Positions 24,744 through 33,198 of a DNA stretch of 64,000 bases are shown in pieces. The stretch spans positions 1-64,000 of the forward strand of contig CAZASA010000002.1 of NCBI GenBank assembly GCA_964487685.1, in the 5' to 3' direction. Below the pieces are notes generated by a model. The model was not told where the DNA came from. It did not search any database and saw only the letters and a list, made by a program, of their open reading frames with translations. A program made the translations under genes and the position numbers. This stretch comes from JABDGZ01 sp964487685. GTDB lineage: Bacteria; Omnitrophota; Gorgyraeia; Zapsychrales; Fredricksoniimonadaceae. Within the stretch, counting starts at the first letter, position 1. Each line of letters starts with the position of its first letter.

Positions 24744-25790
24744 ATGGCTAAAATAGTTGGAATTACTTACGATCTAAAAAGCGACTGGCAGGGCTCTAAG
24801 GACGATCCTGTTGATGCCGCGGCCGAGCTCGACGGGACAAAGACGATCGAATGCCTAAAGGCAGCGCTCGAATCAGCCGGGCACAAGGTTGTCTTGATCG
24901 GCGGAGCCCGCCAATTGATCGATCGCGCAGCCCGCGGTAGTCTTAAAGTAGATATTGTTTTAAATATTTCTGAAGGCTTCAAAGGCCGCAACCGCGAAAG
25001 CCAGGTGCCGGCTATTTTGGATCTGTATAATATTCCTTTTATCGGGGCCGATGCTTTGACCTTAGGGGTAACATTGGATAAGGTGGTGGCGAAAAAATGT
25101 TTTATGGCTGATGGCATTCCCACGGCCCGCTATTTTAAAGCCACCCTTGAGGATGATCTGACCTTGCTTAATACCATTGGATTTCCTTTGTTCGTCAAGA
25201 CCCTGCATGAGGGCACGTCCAAAGGGATCACGCAAAGTTCACGGGTAGAAAATTTTGAACAGCTTAAAAAACAGGTAGGGCATATCTGCCGGAATTATAA
25301 TCAACCGGCTTTGGTTGAAGAATTCATCAAAGGTACTGAGTTTACCGTGGGGATCATCGGGAATAATCCGCCCAAACCCATGCCGGTCGTGCAATACGCG
25401 ATCGGGGGAAAGACTAGCTTGGGCAATAATTTTTATTCTTACAGTCATGTGGTCGAAAGATCAGTGGAATATATTTGCCCCGCTCCCATCGATGAGAAAA
25501 TGGCCCGTCGCCTGCAAGACCTGGCTGTACGTGCGTTTAAGTCCGTTGATTGCCGTGATTTCGGGCGTGTTGATTTCCGTGTGGATGAAGCCGGAAATCC
25601 GTATGTCCTGGAGATCAATCCATTGCCGAATTTAAGTCCTGATGATGTTTTTGTTCTTTTTGCTAAAGTCAAAAAGATGACGTATAATCAGATCATCAAT
25701 CAGATCCTGGATGCAGCCCTAAAACGTTTAGGGATCAAAGAAGCGCCGCCAGTCAAACAGCGTAGCCGAGAGGTAGCATTCAAAAAATGA
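24744..25790 (+). CDS. D-Ala-D-Ala ligase-like ATP-grasp enzyme
   Basis: 348 residues. ATP-grasp fold of the Ddl group: IVLNISEGFKGRNRESQVPAILDLYNIPFIGADALT, FPLFVKTLHEGTSKGITQSS, ALVEEFIKGTEFTVGIIG and the C-terminal metal/ATP block RVDFRVDEAGNPYVLEINPLPNLSP. The enzyme should form a peptide-type bond via an acyl-phosphate. The N-terminus differs from house-keeping Ddl (no EHxVS start), so it is probably not the cell-wall ligase. The stop overlaps the start of the KamA-type gene (ATGA), implying a shared pathway, perhaps ligation of a beta-amino acid; this is inference. Confidence 0.8.
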   Translation: MAKIVGITYDLKSDWQGSKDDPVDAAAELDGTKTIECLKAALESAGHKVVLIGGARQLIDRAARGSLKVDIVLNISEGFKGRNRESQVPAILDLYNIPFIGADALTLGVTLDKVVAKKCFMADGIPTARYFKATLEDDLTLLNTIGFPLFVKTLHEGTSKGITQSSRVENFEQLKKQVGHICRNYNQPALVEEFIKGTEFTVGIIGNNPPKPMPVVQYAIGGKTSLGNNFYSYSHVVERSVEYICPAPIDEKMARRLQDLAVRAFKSVDCRDFGRVDFRVDEAGNPYVLEINPLPNLSPDDVFVLFAKVKKMTYNQIINQILDAALKRLGIKEAPPVKQRSREVAFKK

Positions 25791-26971
25791 ACCCTGTCAA
25801 TACTTTGATCAAGGATGATGCTCCTGTTTCCGTCGGACCTAATATCCCTTTGTCCCCGCAAGAAGAGCGCGTGATAAAACTTTTTCCCGGGGCGACCCTG
25901 GCTGATTGGGAAGATTGGCGCTGGCAGCTCCGTAACCGCATACGCACCATTGATGATATAACCAAGCTCATGAAATTAACCCCGCATGAAGAACGCGGGG
26001 TCAAAGGGGCAGGGGACAAATTGACCATGTCCATCCCGCCGTATTTTGCCGCCTTGATCGATGAGAATGACCCCGGATGTCCTATCCGTTTGCAGTCAGT
26101 TCCTTTGGATTATGAATTTGAGACCACTGAAAATGAAATGCTCGATCCCTGCGGTGAAGAAAAAAATTCCGAAGTGCATGGCTTGGTGCACCGCTATCCT
26201 GACCGGGTACTTTTTTTGGTCAATGAGATGTGCGCGATGTACTGCCGCTATTGCACCCGTTCACGCATGGTGGGGGACGGCAATCATACGCTAAATACAG
26301 CCACCTATGATGCGGCGCTTAATTATATCCGTAAGCATACCGAGATCCGTGATGTCCTGATCTCCGGCGGCGACCCGTTGACCTTGGGCGATCGGATGCT
26401 TGAGTATTTGATCTCGTCCGTCAAGGCGATCCCGCATGTGGAGTTTGTGCGCATCGGCACACGTATTCCGGTGACCTTGCCCCAGCGCATCACGCCTGAA
26501 TTGATCGCCATGTTCAAAAAATATTCACCGCTGTGGATGAGTGTGCATTTTAACCATGCCAAGGAAATCACCCCGCGCGTCAAGCATGCCTGTAATATGA
26601 TCGCGGATGCCGGTATTCCGATGGGCAGCCAAACAGTGCTTTTACGCGGTGTCAACGATTCGCCCGCTGTCATGAAAAAACTGTTCCATGAACTTTTAAA
26701 GATCCGGGTCAGACCTTATTACATTTACCAATGCGATCCTATCATCGGCTCCAGGCATTTTAGGACTACGATCGAAACAGGTATTAATATCATCCAGAAC
26801 CTTCGCGGTCATACCACGGGTTACGCGGTGCCGACCTACGTGATCGACGGCCCCGGTGGTGGCGGCAAGATCCCCATCAGCCCGGATTATCTGGTTTCCA
26901 AAGAGAACGGCCGCTATACCCTGCGTAATTTCGCCGGGGAACTATATACCTACGTTGATCCTACCTATTAA
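25787..26971 (+). CDS. KamA-family radical SAM aminomutase
   Basis: 394 residues. The radical SAM cluster motif is CAMYCRYCTR (CX3CX2C) and the PLP lysine of lysine 2,3-aminomutases is visible in DGPGGGGKIPISPDYLVS. Upstream are WEDWRWQLRNRI and IDENDPGCPIRLQ, family hallmarks; VNEMCAMYCRYCTRSRMVG and LISGGDPLTLGDRMLEYL follow the usual order. Such enzymes turn L-lysine into beta-lysine, or modify elongation factor P (EpmB), or act on glutamate. No EpmA or acetyltransferase is adjacent; its partner is the ATP-grasp gene with which it overlaps by four bases. Confidence 0.88.
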   Translation: MNPVNTLIKDDAPVSVGPNIPLSPQEERVIKLFPGATLADWEDWRWQLRNRIRTIDDITKLMKLTPHEERGVKGAGDKLTMSIPPYFAALIDENDPGCPIRLQSVPLDYEFETTENEMLDPCGEEKNSEVHGLVHRYPDRVLFLVNEMCAMYCRYCTRSRMVGDGNHTLNTATYDAALNYIRKHTEIRDVLISGGDPLTLGDRMLEYLISSVKAIPHVEFVRIGTRIPVTLPQRITPELIAMFKKYSPLWMSVHFNHAKEITPRVKHACNMIADAGIPMGSQTVLLRGVNDSPAVMKKLFHELLKIRVRPYYIYQCDPIIGSRHFRTTIETGINIIQNLRGHTTGYAVPTYVIDGPGGGGKIPISPDYLVSKENGRYTLRNFAGELYTYVDPTY

Positions 26972-26978
26972 AAGGCGT

Positions 26979-27006
26979 TTGACAAAGCCCGATCCTGTAC
27001 TATAAT
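26979..27006 (+). promoter_or_regulatory. Strong sigma-70 promoter for rpsU
   Basis: Perfect TTGACA (26979-26984) and TATAAT (27001-27006) boxes, 16-base spacer, 44 bases before the rpsU start. This is the clearest promoter in the window, as expected for a ribosomal protein gene. Confidence 0.75.
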
Positions 27007-27050
27007 ACTTCCCTTCAAACCAATTAAACCAACAGGAGCAGTGATAAGTA

Positions 27051-27206
27051 ATGTTAGAAGTCAAAGTCAATGACAAGAATAGTTTTGAAAAAGCGATGCG
27101 CTTATTCAAGAAGCAATGCCAAAAAGACGGTTTTTTAGTCGAGCTTAAAGAGCGCCGCTTTTATTGCAAGCCCTCCGAACGCAAACGTAAAAAAGGCAAG
27201 AGATAA
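27051..27206 (+). CDS. rpsU: Small ribosomal subunit protein bS21
   Basis: 51 residues, starting MLEVKVNDKNSFEKAMRLFK and ending in a basic RKRKKGKR tail, typical of bS21, which sits by the 16S rRNA 3' end and aids initiation. AGGAG lies 12 bases before the ATG at 27051. The gene has its own strong promoter and is followed four bases later by the TTG start of purH, so purH is probably expressed from the ribosomal-protein promoter. Confidence 0.93.
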   Translation: MLEVKVNDKNSFEKAMRLFKKQCQKDGFLVELKERRFYCKPSERKRKKGKR

Positions 27207-27210
27207 GAAG

Positions 27211-28770
27211 TTGATTAAAGTCAAACGCGCATTGATCTCCGTTTCCGATAAGACCGGCCTGGTTGATTTCGCCAAGGGTTTGCAGAAACTGGGCGTTGAG
27301 ATCATATCCACCGGCGGCACGGCAGCGCTCCTGCGTTCATCCAATATCCCCGTTAAAGAAGTTTCCGAACATACCGGTTTCCCTGAAATGCTCGATGGCC
27401 GTGTCAAGACCCTGCATCCCAAGATCCACGGAGGTCTATTGGCCCTGCGGGATAATGCTGAACATATGAAGCAGATCGCCAAACACGATATCAGCCTGAT
27501 CGATATGGTGGTGGTCAATCTTTATCCATTTGAGAAGGCGGTCCAGAAAAAAAACATCCCCCTGGAAGAAGCGATCGAGAATATCGATATCGGCGGGCCT
27601 TCCATGCTGCGTTCGGCGGCCAAGAATTATAGAAGTGTGGCCGTCATCTGTAATGCCGAACGTTATGGGGAAGTGCTCAATGAGCTTAATAATAACAGCG
27701 GCATTTTATCGGACAAGGTGTTGGCTAATTTGGCCATTGAGGTTTTTGAGAGGACTTCCCGTTATGATGCCGCTATTTATGATTTTCTAAAGAACCGTTT
27801 TAAATCGGACGATTCTTTTTCCGCCTTCCCCAAAGAATTCGCTTTTTCATTCAGCAAATTACAGGACCTGCGCTACGGGGAAAACCCGCATCAGGCCGCG
27901 GCGTTTTATTCAGATCATGGCAAGCTCGAGGGTTTAAGCCAACTTCAGCAATTGCAAGGCAAGGAACTTTCCTTTAATAATATCCTGGACTTAAACGCGG
28001 CGGTCGATATCATCCGTGAATTTGATGCCCCGGCCGCGGTCATCATCAAACACAATAATCCTTGCGGTGTCGCTCAGGACAAAAGCCTTGATAAGGCCTA
28101 TATTAAAGCATACAAAAGCGACACCCTTTCCGCTTTTGGGGGCATCATTGGTTTAAACCGTTGTGTGGACGCCAAGACCGCTGCCGCTGTTATCAAGAGC
28201 GGTTTTATGGAATGCATCATCGCCCCTGATTTTTCCGAGGAAGCCAAGAAGCTTTTTTCCGTTAAGAAGAATTTACGCTTACTGGTGCTGGATTTGGGCG
28301 GCATCAAACTAGAAAAATTTGATTTCAAGAAAGTTACAGGCGGCCTTTTGCTCCAGGAAAAGGATAACCGTACCATCAAGCCGGAAGAATTGAAAGTCGT
28401 CACCAAGGTCAAACCTACCAAGGCGCAAATGGAGGCCATGGTTTTCGGCTGGAAATTGATCAAGCATGTCAAAAGCAATGCCATTGCCCTGGTCAAGGGA
28501 ACACAGACCATTGGTATCGGCTGCGGCCAGACCAGTCGTGTCGATTCCGCGATCCATGCCATCCGTCGGGCCGGGTCTTCTGCCCGCGGGAGTGTTTTGA
28601 TATCCGATGCATTTTTGCCTAAGCCTGACACCGTCACCATTGCCGCGAAGGCCGGGGTCAAGGCTATTATCCAAACCGGTGGTTCCATCATGGATGAAGC
28701 TGTGATCAAAGAAGCTGATAAAAGAAAGATCGCCATGGTCAACACTGGTATCAGGCATTTCAAACATTGA
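27211..28770 (+). CDS. purH: AICAR transformylase / IMP cyclohydrolase
   Basis: 519 residues from a TTG start. It carries out the last two steps to IMP. The N-terminal MGS-like cyclohydrolase domain begins IKVKRALISVSDKTGLVDFA and has ISTGGTAALL and MLDGRVKTLHPKIHGG; the transformylase domain has DLRYGENPHQAAAFY, KHNNPCGVAQ, SDTLSAFGGIIGLN and SDAFLPKPDTVTIAAKAGVKAIIQTGGSI. It is apart from the main purine cluster and downstream of rpsU. Two members of the dispersed repeat families follow its stop. Confidence 0.97.
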   Translation: MIKVKRALISVSDKTGLVDFAKGLQKLGVEIISTGGTAALLRSSNIPVKEVSEHTGFPEMLDGRVKTLHPKIHGGLLALRDNAEHMKQIAKHDISLIDMVVVNLYPFEKAVQKKNIPLEEAIENIDIGGPSMLRSAAKNYRSVAVICNAERYGEVLNELNNNSGILSDKVLANLAIEVFERTSRYDAAIYDFLKNRFKSDDSFSAFPKEFAFSFSKLQDLRYGENPHQAAAFYSDHGKLEGLSQLQQLQGKELSFNNILDLNAAVDIIREFDAPAAVIIKHNNPCGVAQDKSLDKAYIKAYKSDTLSAFGGIIGLNRCVDAKTAAAVIKSGFMECIIAPDFSEEAKKLFSVKKNLRLLVLDLGGIKLEKFDFKKVTGGLLLQEKDNRTIKPEELKVVTKVKPTKAQMEAMVFGWKLIKHVKSNAIALVKGTQTIGIGCGQTSRVDSAIHAIRRAGSSARGSVLISDAFLPKPDTVTIAAKAGVKAIIQTGGSIMDEAVIKEADKRKIAMVNTGIRHFKH

Positions 28771-28798
28771 TTGGTGTCATTCCCCAGTATAAAATAAT

Positions 28799-28824
28799 GT
28801 CATTCCCGCGAAAGCGGGAATCCA
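28799..28824 (+). repeat. dRS3-like palindromic repeat between purH and folC
   Basis: Full copy, same core as those in the pur operon island; a partial copy (GTCATTCCCC) lies at 28776. Confidence 0.9.
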
Positions 28825-28844
28825 TGACACAACCATTCCAAAAA

Positions 28845-28875
28845 TGGATCCCCGATAAAAACATTCGGGGATGAC
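28845..28875 (-). repeat. Variant palindromic repeat
   Basis: ATCCCCGA (28848-28855) pairs with TCGGGGAT (28865-28872); on the complement it reads GTCATCCCCGA...TCGGGGATCCA, a variant of the dRS3-like repeat with other arms. It ends 8 bases before the folC ATG and its GGGG may serve as ribosome-binding site. Confidence 0.75.
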
Positions 28876-28883
28876 AAAGTCAT

Positions 28884-30167
28884 ATGGATCACTCAGAAGT
28901 AAATTCTTATCTAAATTCCTTTGTCAATTTTGAATCCCAGCTCCATAAACTGCGCCCCGAAGAATTCCATCTTAACCGTATTGAGAAATTATTAGACGTC
29001 TTGGGCGATCCGGCCAAAGACCTTAAGATCGTCCATGTCGCCGGCACCAAAGGCAAAGGTTCGACCTGTGCGATTTTGGGGACGATCATGCAGGAGGCAG
29101 GCTATAAGGTTGGCTTATATACATCGCCTCATTTGCACAAGGTCAATGAGCGCATCCGCATTTTGGGCCCTGAAAATTTGCGTTCCAAAGAAGATTTCAG
29201 CGGGGCCATTGATGATGAACAGTTCTCCGCCGTGCTGACGGCATTACGCCCTTTTGCCGCCGCGATCAAGAATGAAGGCAATATCCTTACATTCTTTGAA
29301 GTCCTGACCGTTGCCGCTTTGTGCCATTTTGCCAGATCAAAGGTGGATATTGTCATCCTGGAGACCGGTTTGGGAGGCCGCCTGGATGCGACCAATGCCG
29401 CTAATTCTTCCGTCGCTATCATAACACCGGTGAGTTTGGACCATACCCGGATATTGGGAGACACCTTGACTAAGATCGCGTCAGAAAAAGCGGGTATCAT
29501 CAAGGATTCTCACCAGAAAGTGGTGATCGCTCCTCAAGAAAAAGAAGTCATGGGCCTGATGCTGCGCCGCTGCAAGGAATTTGGCGTTGATCCTGTCCTT
29601 GTCGATCCTTCCAAATATGAAAATTTAAAAGTAGGGCTTAAGGGTCAGCATCAAGTGGTCAATTCAGCCACAGCGATCGAAGCCGTGAACATTTTACAAA
29701 CAATGGGTTTTAAGGTCAGTGATGAGGCGATCAAGGACGGGCTAAAGAATGTCCGATGGCCAGGACGTTTTGAATTAATGAAAAAAGATCCTGATGTGAT
29801 CGTTGATAGTGCCCACAACGGGGCTTCGGCCCAGGCATTGTCCGAAACCTTGAAAGAAGAGTATCCCCGGCGAAAAGTTTTTTTAGTGTTAGGAATATCC
29901 GAAGACAAAGATGCAGGGGCTATTTGTAATCCTTTAAAAGAAAATGCGTCACAAGTTTTTTTAACACAGGCCCGTCATCCCCGCGCACACATTTTTAAGC
30001 CGTCAGAGGCTAAAGAATATTTTGGTCATACACCATTTGAAATCATCGAGGACCTGCCTCAAGCTCTAGAGAAGGCCTTAAAGAAAGCCAGCCCGCAAGA
30101 TATCATCGTAGTGGCGGGTTCAATATTCCTAGTCGCCGAAGCCAGGGATTATTTAAGGGGGAGTTGA
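28884..30167 (+). CDS. folC: Folylpolyglutamate synthase / dihydrofolate synthase
   Basis: 427 residues. Mur-ligase fold: P-loop VAGTKGKGSTCAILGTIMQEAG, GLYTSPHLHKVNERIRI, LETGLGGRLDATNA, SLDHTRILGDTLTKIASEKAGIIK and DSAHNGASAQAL of the C-terminal domain. It adds glutamates to folates (and possibly to dihydropteroate), keeping one-carbon carriers for PurH, GlyA and others in the cell. No ribosome-binding site other than the G-run of the adjacent repeat is visible. It is followed 3 bases later by mnmE. Confidence 0.95.
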   Translation: MDHSEVNSYLNSFVNFESQLHKLRPEEFHLNRIEKLLDVLGDPAKDLKIVHVAGTKGKGSTCAILGTIMQEAGYKVGLYTSPHLHKVNERIRILGPENLRSKEDFSGAIDDEQFSAVLTALRPFAAAIKNEGNILTFFEVLTVAALCHFARSKVDIVILETGLGGRLDATNAANSSVAIITPVSLDHTRILGDTLTKIASEKAGIIKDSHQKVVIAPQEKEVMGLMLRRCKEFGVDPVLVDPSKYENLKVGLKGQHQVVNSATAIEAVNILQTMGFKVSDEAIKDGLKNVRWPGRFELMKKDPDVIVDSAHNGASAQALSETLKEEYPRRKVFLVLGISEDKDAGAICNPLKENASQVFLTQARHPRAHIFKPSEAKEYFGHTPFEIIEDLPQALEKALKKASPQDIIVVAGSIFLVAEARDYLRGS

Positions 30168-30170
30168 GGC

Positions 30171-31565
30171 ATGTACCAGTACAAAGGCATGGAAGACACA
30201 ATTGCGGCGATTGCGACACCTTCGGGACAGGGGGGGATCGGGATTATTCGTATTAGCGGCAATGATGCGGTTGCTGTAGTTGACCGGGTCCTTCGATTGC
30301 AAGCGAATAAAACTTTAGCAAAAGCCAAAAGCCATACGGTGCATCATGGCTGGGTCGTTGGCAAGAATAAAGAAATCGTTGATGAGGTGTTGGCCACCTT
30401 GATGAAGGCGCCTAAAAGTTATACGGCTGAGGATGTGGTTGAGATCTCCTGCCACGGCGGGATGACTGTCCTAAACGAAGTGCTCCAAACAGTATTGACC
30501 GCCGGCGCACGATTGGCCGCACCCGGAGAATTCACCAAACGCGCCTTTCTTCATGGGCGGATGGATTTGACCCAGGCAGAAGCGGTGATCGATGTTATCC
30601 AGGCCAAAACTGAAATTTTTCTGCGCCAAAGCCAACATCAACTCAAAGGGGAATTATCAACCCAATTGGATTTGATAAGGGATGAATTGATAAAGCTTTA
30701 TACGATGCTTGAGGCGGTGATCAATTTTCCTGAAGATGGTATTGATGCGCAAAACCGCCGGCAAATATCAGAACGTCTCGAGGCCCAATATAAAGCCATC
30801 GTTAAATTATTGGAATCGTCTGCCAGCGGACGCATATTAAAGGACGGTATCCGGATCGTTATCTGCGGTAAGCCTAATGTGGGCAAATCATCCTTACTCA
30901 ATGCCCTTCTTAAAGAACAAAGGGCCATTGTCACGCCTATCGCCGGCACCACGCGTGATGTGCTGGAAGAATCAGCGCAGATCAAAGGCATTCCGATCTC
31001 CCTGGTTGACACCGCCGGAATTTTAGAGCCCCGGGACTTAATTGAAGAAGAAGCTATCAAGCGCAGTCATCTGTATATCAAAGGCGCTGATATGGTACTT
31101 TTGGTTTTGGACCATAGCTGTGTTTTGGAAGAGCAGGATTTGCGGCTTATCGAACAATTAAAGTTTGCCCGGGTCTTGGTGGTGGTGAATAAGATCGATC
31201 TCGCCGGCAAGATCGATATGGCGCATGCCAGGAAGGTATTTGGCCCTGCCAATGTGATCGAGATCTCAGCCCTCGATCAGCGTTCAATTCAAAACCTGGA
31301 AGAAAAGATCGTTGGTATGATCTGCCGGCAAAAGGACCTTGATACCAACGGTATTCTTATCAGTAATGTCCGCCATATCAAAGCCTTAGAAGCCGCTCAA
31401 GAAGACCTGCAAAGCGCCTGCCGTTTGATGATCGAAAATACTCCTCTTGAATTTATCTCCGAAGAGATCAAATCCGCGGTCAATGAGCTTGATGCCATCA
31501 CGGGCAGGAACATCGACGATGATCTGCTGGAAAGTATCTTTTCCCAATTCTGCATTGGTAAATGA
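30171..31565 (+). CDS. mnmE: tRNA uridine-34 modification GTPase MnmE
   Basis: 464 residues from ATG 30171, with GGGGGAG upstream (ATG 30189, six codons later, is the more usual family start). The N-terminal folate-binding domain begins DTIAAIATPSGQGGIGIIRISG; the inserted G domain has GKPNVGKSSLLNALL, DTAGI and NKID; the protein ends FCIGK, the C-[ILV]GK motif with the catalytic Cys. With MnmG (48.9 kb in this window) it makes 5-carboxymethylaminomethyl uridine at the wobble position. Two hairpin repeats follow its stop. Confidence 0.97.
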   Translation: MYQYKGMEDTIAAIATPSGQGGIGIIRISGNDAVAVVDRVLRLQANKTLAKAKSHTVHHGWVVGKNKEIVDEVLATLMKAPKSYTAEDVVEISCHGGMTVLNEVLQTVLTAGARLAAPGEFTKRAFLHGRMDLTQAEAVIDVIQAKTEIFLRQSQHQLKGELSTQLDLIRDELIKLYTMLEAVINFPEDGIDAQNRRQISERLEAQYKAIVKLLESSASGRILKDGIRIVICGKPNVGKSSLLNALLKEQRAIVTPIAGTTRDVLEESAQIKGIPISLVDTAGILEPRDLIEEEAIKRSHLYIKGADMVLLVLDHSCVLEEQDLRLIEQLKFARVLVVVNKIDLAGKIDMAHARKVFGPANVIEISALDQRSIQNLEEKIVGMICRQKDLDTNGILISNVRHIKALEAAQEDLQSACRLMIENTPLEFISEEIKSAVNELDAITGRNIDDDLLESIFSQFCIGK

Positions 31566-31612
31566 GAGACGCCATAAATGGCGATGTATTGAGACGCCAT
31601 AAATGGCGTCTC
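31566..31612 (+). repeat. Tandem short palindromes after mnmE (terminator-like)
   Basis: GAGACGCCATAAATGGCG (31566-31583) is repeated at 31591 where it completes to a perfect palindrome, GAGACGCCAT AA ATGGCGTCTC (31591-31612). It lies between convergent genes and may end transcription from both sides; the paired copies also suggest a small dispersed repeat. Confidence 0.6.
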
Positions 31613-31646
31613 TACGAGCGGAAGTCAGGAAATAATATCAGGACAT

Positions 31647-32366
31647 TTAAATATTATTCTCTGAAGCGGCCCATTTTAATTGGGGTTTTGTTTGGCTGTT
31701 ATAGAGGGCCATGATCTTTTTCATGGTGGCAGGATCGCTCATGATCTGTCGGGTCAGGTCCATCATTTTAGGGTTGCTCATTAGTTTGACAATATCATGG
31801 GAATCGATGTCTTTTTGGATATCCGGGTCCTGAAGGACTTTTTGGAAACGAGGGTCTTCGGCCAAGGTCTTGGCATCATTGGCTGAAGGTGGGGCACTGG
31901 CAACCGCATCAGGATTGGCCGGGGTCGTGCCAAACAGATTGTCCGCGAAAGGCTTGGCCACTGAATAGGAGATTGATTGGGTCACATCGTTGTGGATAGA
32001 GGTCATCGTATCTCCCCAAGGGGGTAAGGCCGCCACCAAGACCAAGGTAAAGATAATGAAGACCCATCCCCAGGTCAGATTTAATAGTGCGCCGCCGATA
32101 CGGCTTAAAATACTGGGTTTAATATCGACATTGCCGGCTTTTACCACCAATTTAAGCAGGTATTTAAATAACAGGTGCAATAGGAATGGCCCGACCAATC
32201 CTATCAGCAGGCTTACGATCATTTCTTTGGTGAGTAGATAATAAAGGACACTGATGATGGTACCCACTATAATAGAGAAAGGGACCAATAAAGTGAGCAT
32301 GAATCCCCGGGCGGCCCCTTGGAAGAGGAATACAAAACTTATAAGGAAGGCGAGATTATCTGTCAT
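31647..32366 (-). CDS. CvpA-like membrane protein with a C-terminal helical extension
   Basis: 239 residues. The N-terminal about 125 residues contain four hydrophobic helices starting FLISFVFLFQGAARGFMLTLLV, with the G-x-x-RG pattern of the CvpA family (colicin V production protein, envelope stress and purF-linked in E. coli). The C-terminal part after a Pro/Ala/Ser linker carries two short similar segments (EDPRFQKVLQDPDIQKDID and LMSNPKMMDLTRQIMSDPATMKKIM) reminiscent of STI1/HOP DP-repeats, chaperone-binding modules. This combination is unusual and the call is moderate. It lies 6 bases after the small membrane gene upstream. Confidence 0.6.
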   Translation of the reverse strand: MTDNLAFLISFVFLFQGAARGFMLTLLVPFSIIVGTIISVLYYLLTKEMIVSLLIGLVGPFLLHLLFKYLLKLVVKAGNVDIKPSILSRIGGALLNLTWGWVFIIFTLVLVAALPPWGDTMTSIHNDVTQSISYSVAKPFADNLFGTTPANPDAVASAPPSANDAKTLAEDPRFQKVLQDPDIQKDIDSHDIVKLMSNPKMMDLTRQIMSDPATMKKIMALYNSQTKPQLKWAASENNI

Positions 32367-32372
32367 GGGTTT

Positions 32373-32576
32373 TTAATGTTCTGCCACAAAGCGCAGATGA
32401 ACAATATAAAAAATGACCAGGAACAAACCATAGGCCATCGGAAAGAAAAAACAGAATTTAATGATCCAGGGGAAGGTCAGTTTTAGTTTGGATTTAGCTA
32501 CTTTTTCCTTGATCTTGGCATACTCCTCTAAGGTCAGTTGCTTCGCTTTTCTTGCATCAGGAGTTTGATCTGCCAT
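32373..32576 (-). CDS. Small single- or double-pass membrane protein
   Basis: 67 residues, charged N-terminal half (QLTLEEYAKIKEKVAKSKLK) followed by a hydrophobic stretch of about 25 residues (IIKFCFFFPMAYGLFLVIFYIV). No family recognised. The gene is directly upstream of the CvpA-like gene with a 6-base gap, so the two are likely co-expressed and may work together in the envelope. Confidence 0.6.
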   Translation of the reverse strand: MADQTPDARKAKQLTLEEYAKIKEKVAKSKLKLTFPWIIKFCFFFPMAYGLFLVIFYIVHLRFVAEH

Positions 32577-32778
32577 AGTACGGATAGTATAACATTTGCA
32601 TAAAATGGCTGCAATATAAATGAGTGAAAAAATAGGTTTTTTGATCTTTAATATTTAATAATTTTAAAACAAATTCTTAGCACTTCCACAAGCGCATTAT
32701 TATCAGCAGGTTATGTTATAAATTTTTTTTCCATTTCCATTTGCTTTTTGGCAAATATGTTTTAGACTATAGATAAGG

Positions 32779-32790
32779 GAAAGCGCTTTC
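32779..32790. promoter_or_regulatory. LacI-type operator-like palindrome
   Basis: Perfect 12-bp palindrome GAAAGCGCTTTC, with the AAGCGCTT core typical of LacI/GalR-family operators (cre-like). It lies 43 bases before the first PilZ gene, in a 256-base intergenic region that otherwise shows only AT-rich sequence. A LacI-family regulator is encoded at 47.4 kb. Confidence 0.4.
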
Positions 32791-32832
32791 AGGCATAATA
32801 AAAATTTATTCCAAATTACATAAAGGTTTTAT

Positions 32833-33183
32833 ATGGGTGGTGTTGTAAATCAGCGTGTTGAAGCAAGATATAACTGTTTTGTGCCGGTAGAAGGTAAGGC
32901 TGGCTCTGAGTTTGATCAGACTAAAACAATGGATATCAGCCGGCATGGGATCGGCTTGATCTCGTCTCAAAATGTTGGGATAAATCAGAAGATCGCCCTT
33001 GAGATCGTCCTCAAGCCAAATACAGAACCTGTTATGGTCATTGGGGTTGTGAAATGGGTACGTAAGTTGGACGTTTCTGAGCAATACCGGGTGGGTATGG
33101 TTTTTTCAGAGATTATTTCGGGATCTTCAACCCGTCTAGATAAATTTTTTACATCTAAGCGTTGGGAAAATAATAGTTTCTGA
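32833..33183 (+). CDS. PilZ-domain protein, copy 1
   Basis: 116 residues, single PilZ domain. The N-terminal NQRVEARYN corresponds to the RxxxR c-di-GMP-binding arm in relaxed form (R-VEAR), and DISRHGIGLISS is the (D/N)xSxxG motif; MVIGVVKWVRKL and YRVGMVFSEI complete the barrel. PilZ proteins relay cyclic di-GMP signals to motility, secretion or polysaccharide synthesis. It is in tandem with a second PilZ gene 15 bases downstream. Confidence 0.88.
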   Translation: MGGVVNQRVEARYNCFVPVEGKAGSEFDQTKTMDISRHGIGLISSQNVGINQKIALEIVLKPNTEPVMVIGVVKWVRKLDVSEQYRVGMVFSEIISGSSTRLDKFFTSKRWENNSF

Positions 33184-33198
33184 TAACCGGAGATTAGA

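Noticed and set aside
31566..31612. CRISPR-type array
   Set aside because: Only two short palindromic units, no spacers and no cas genes.
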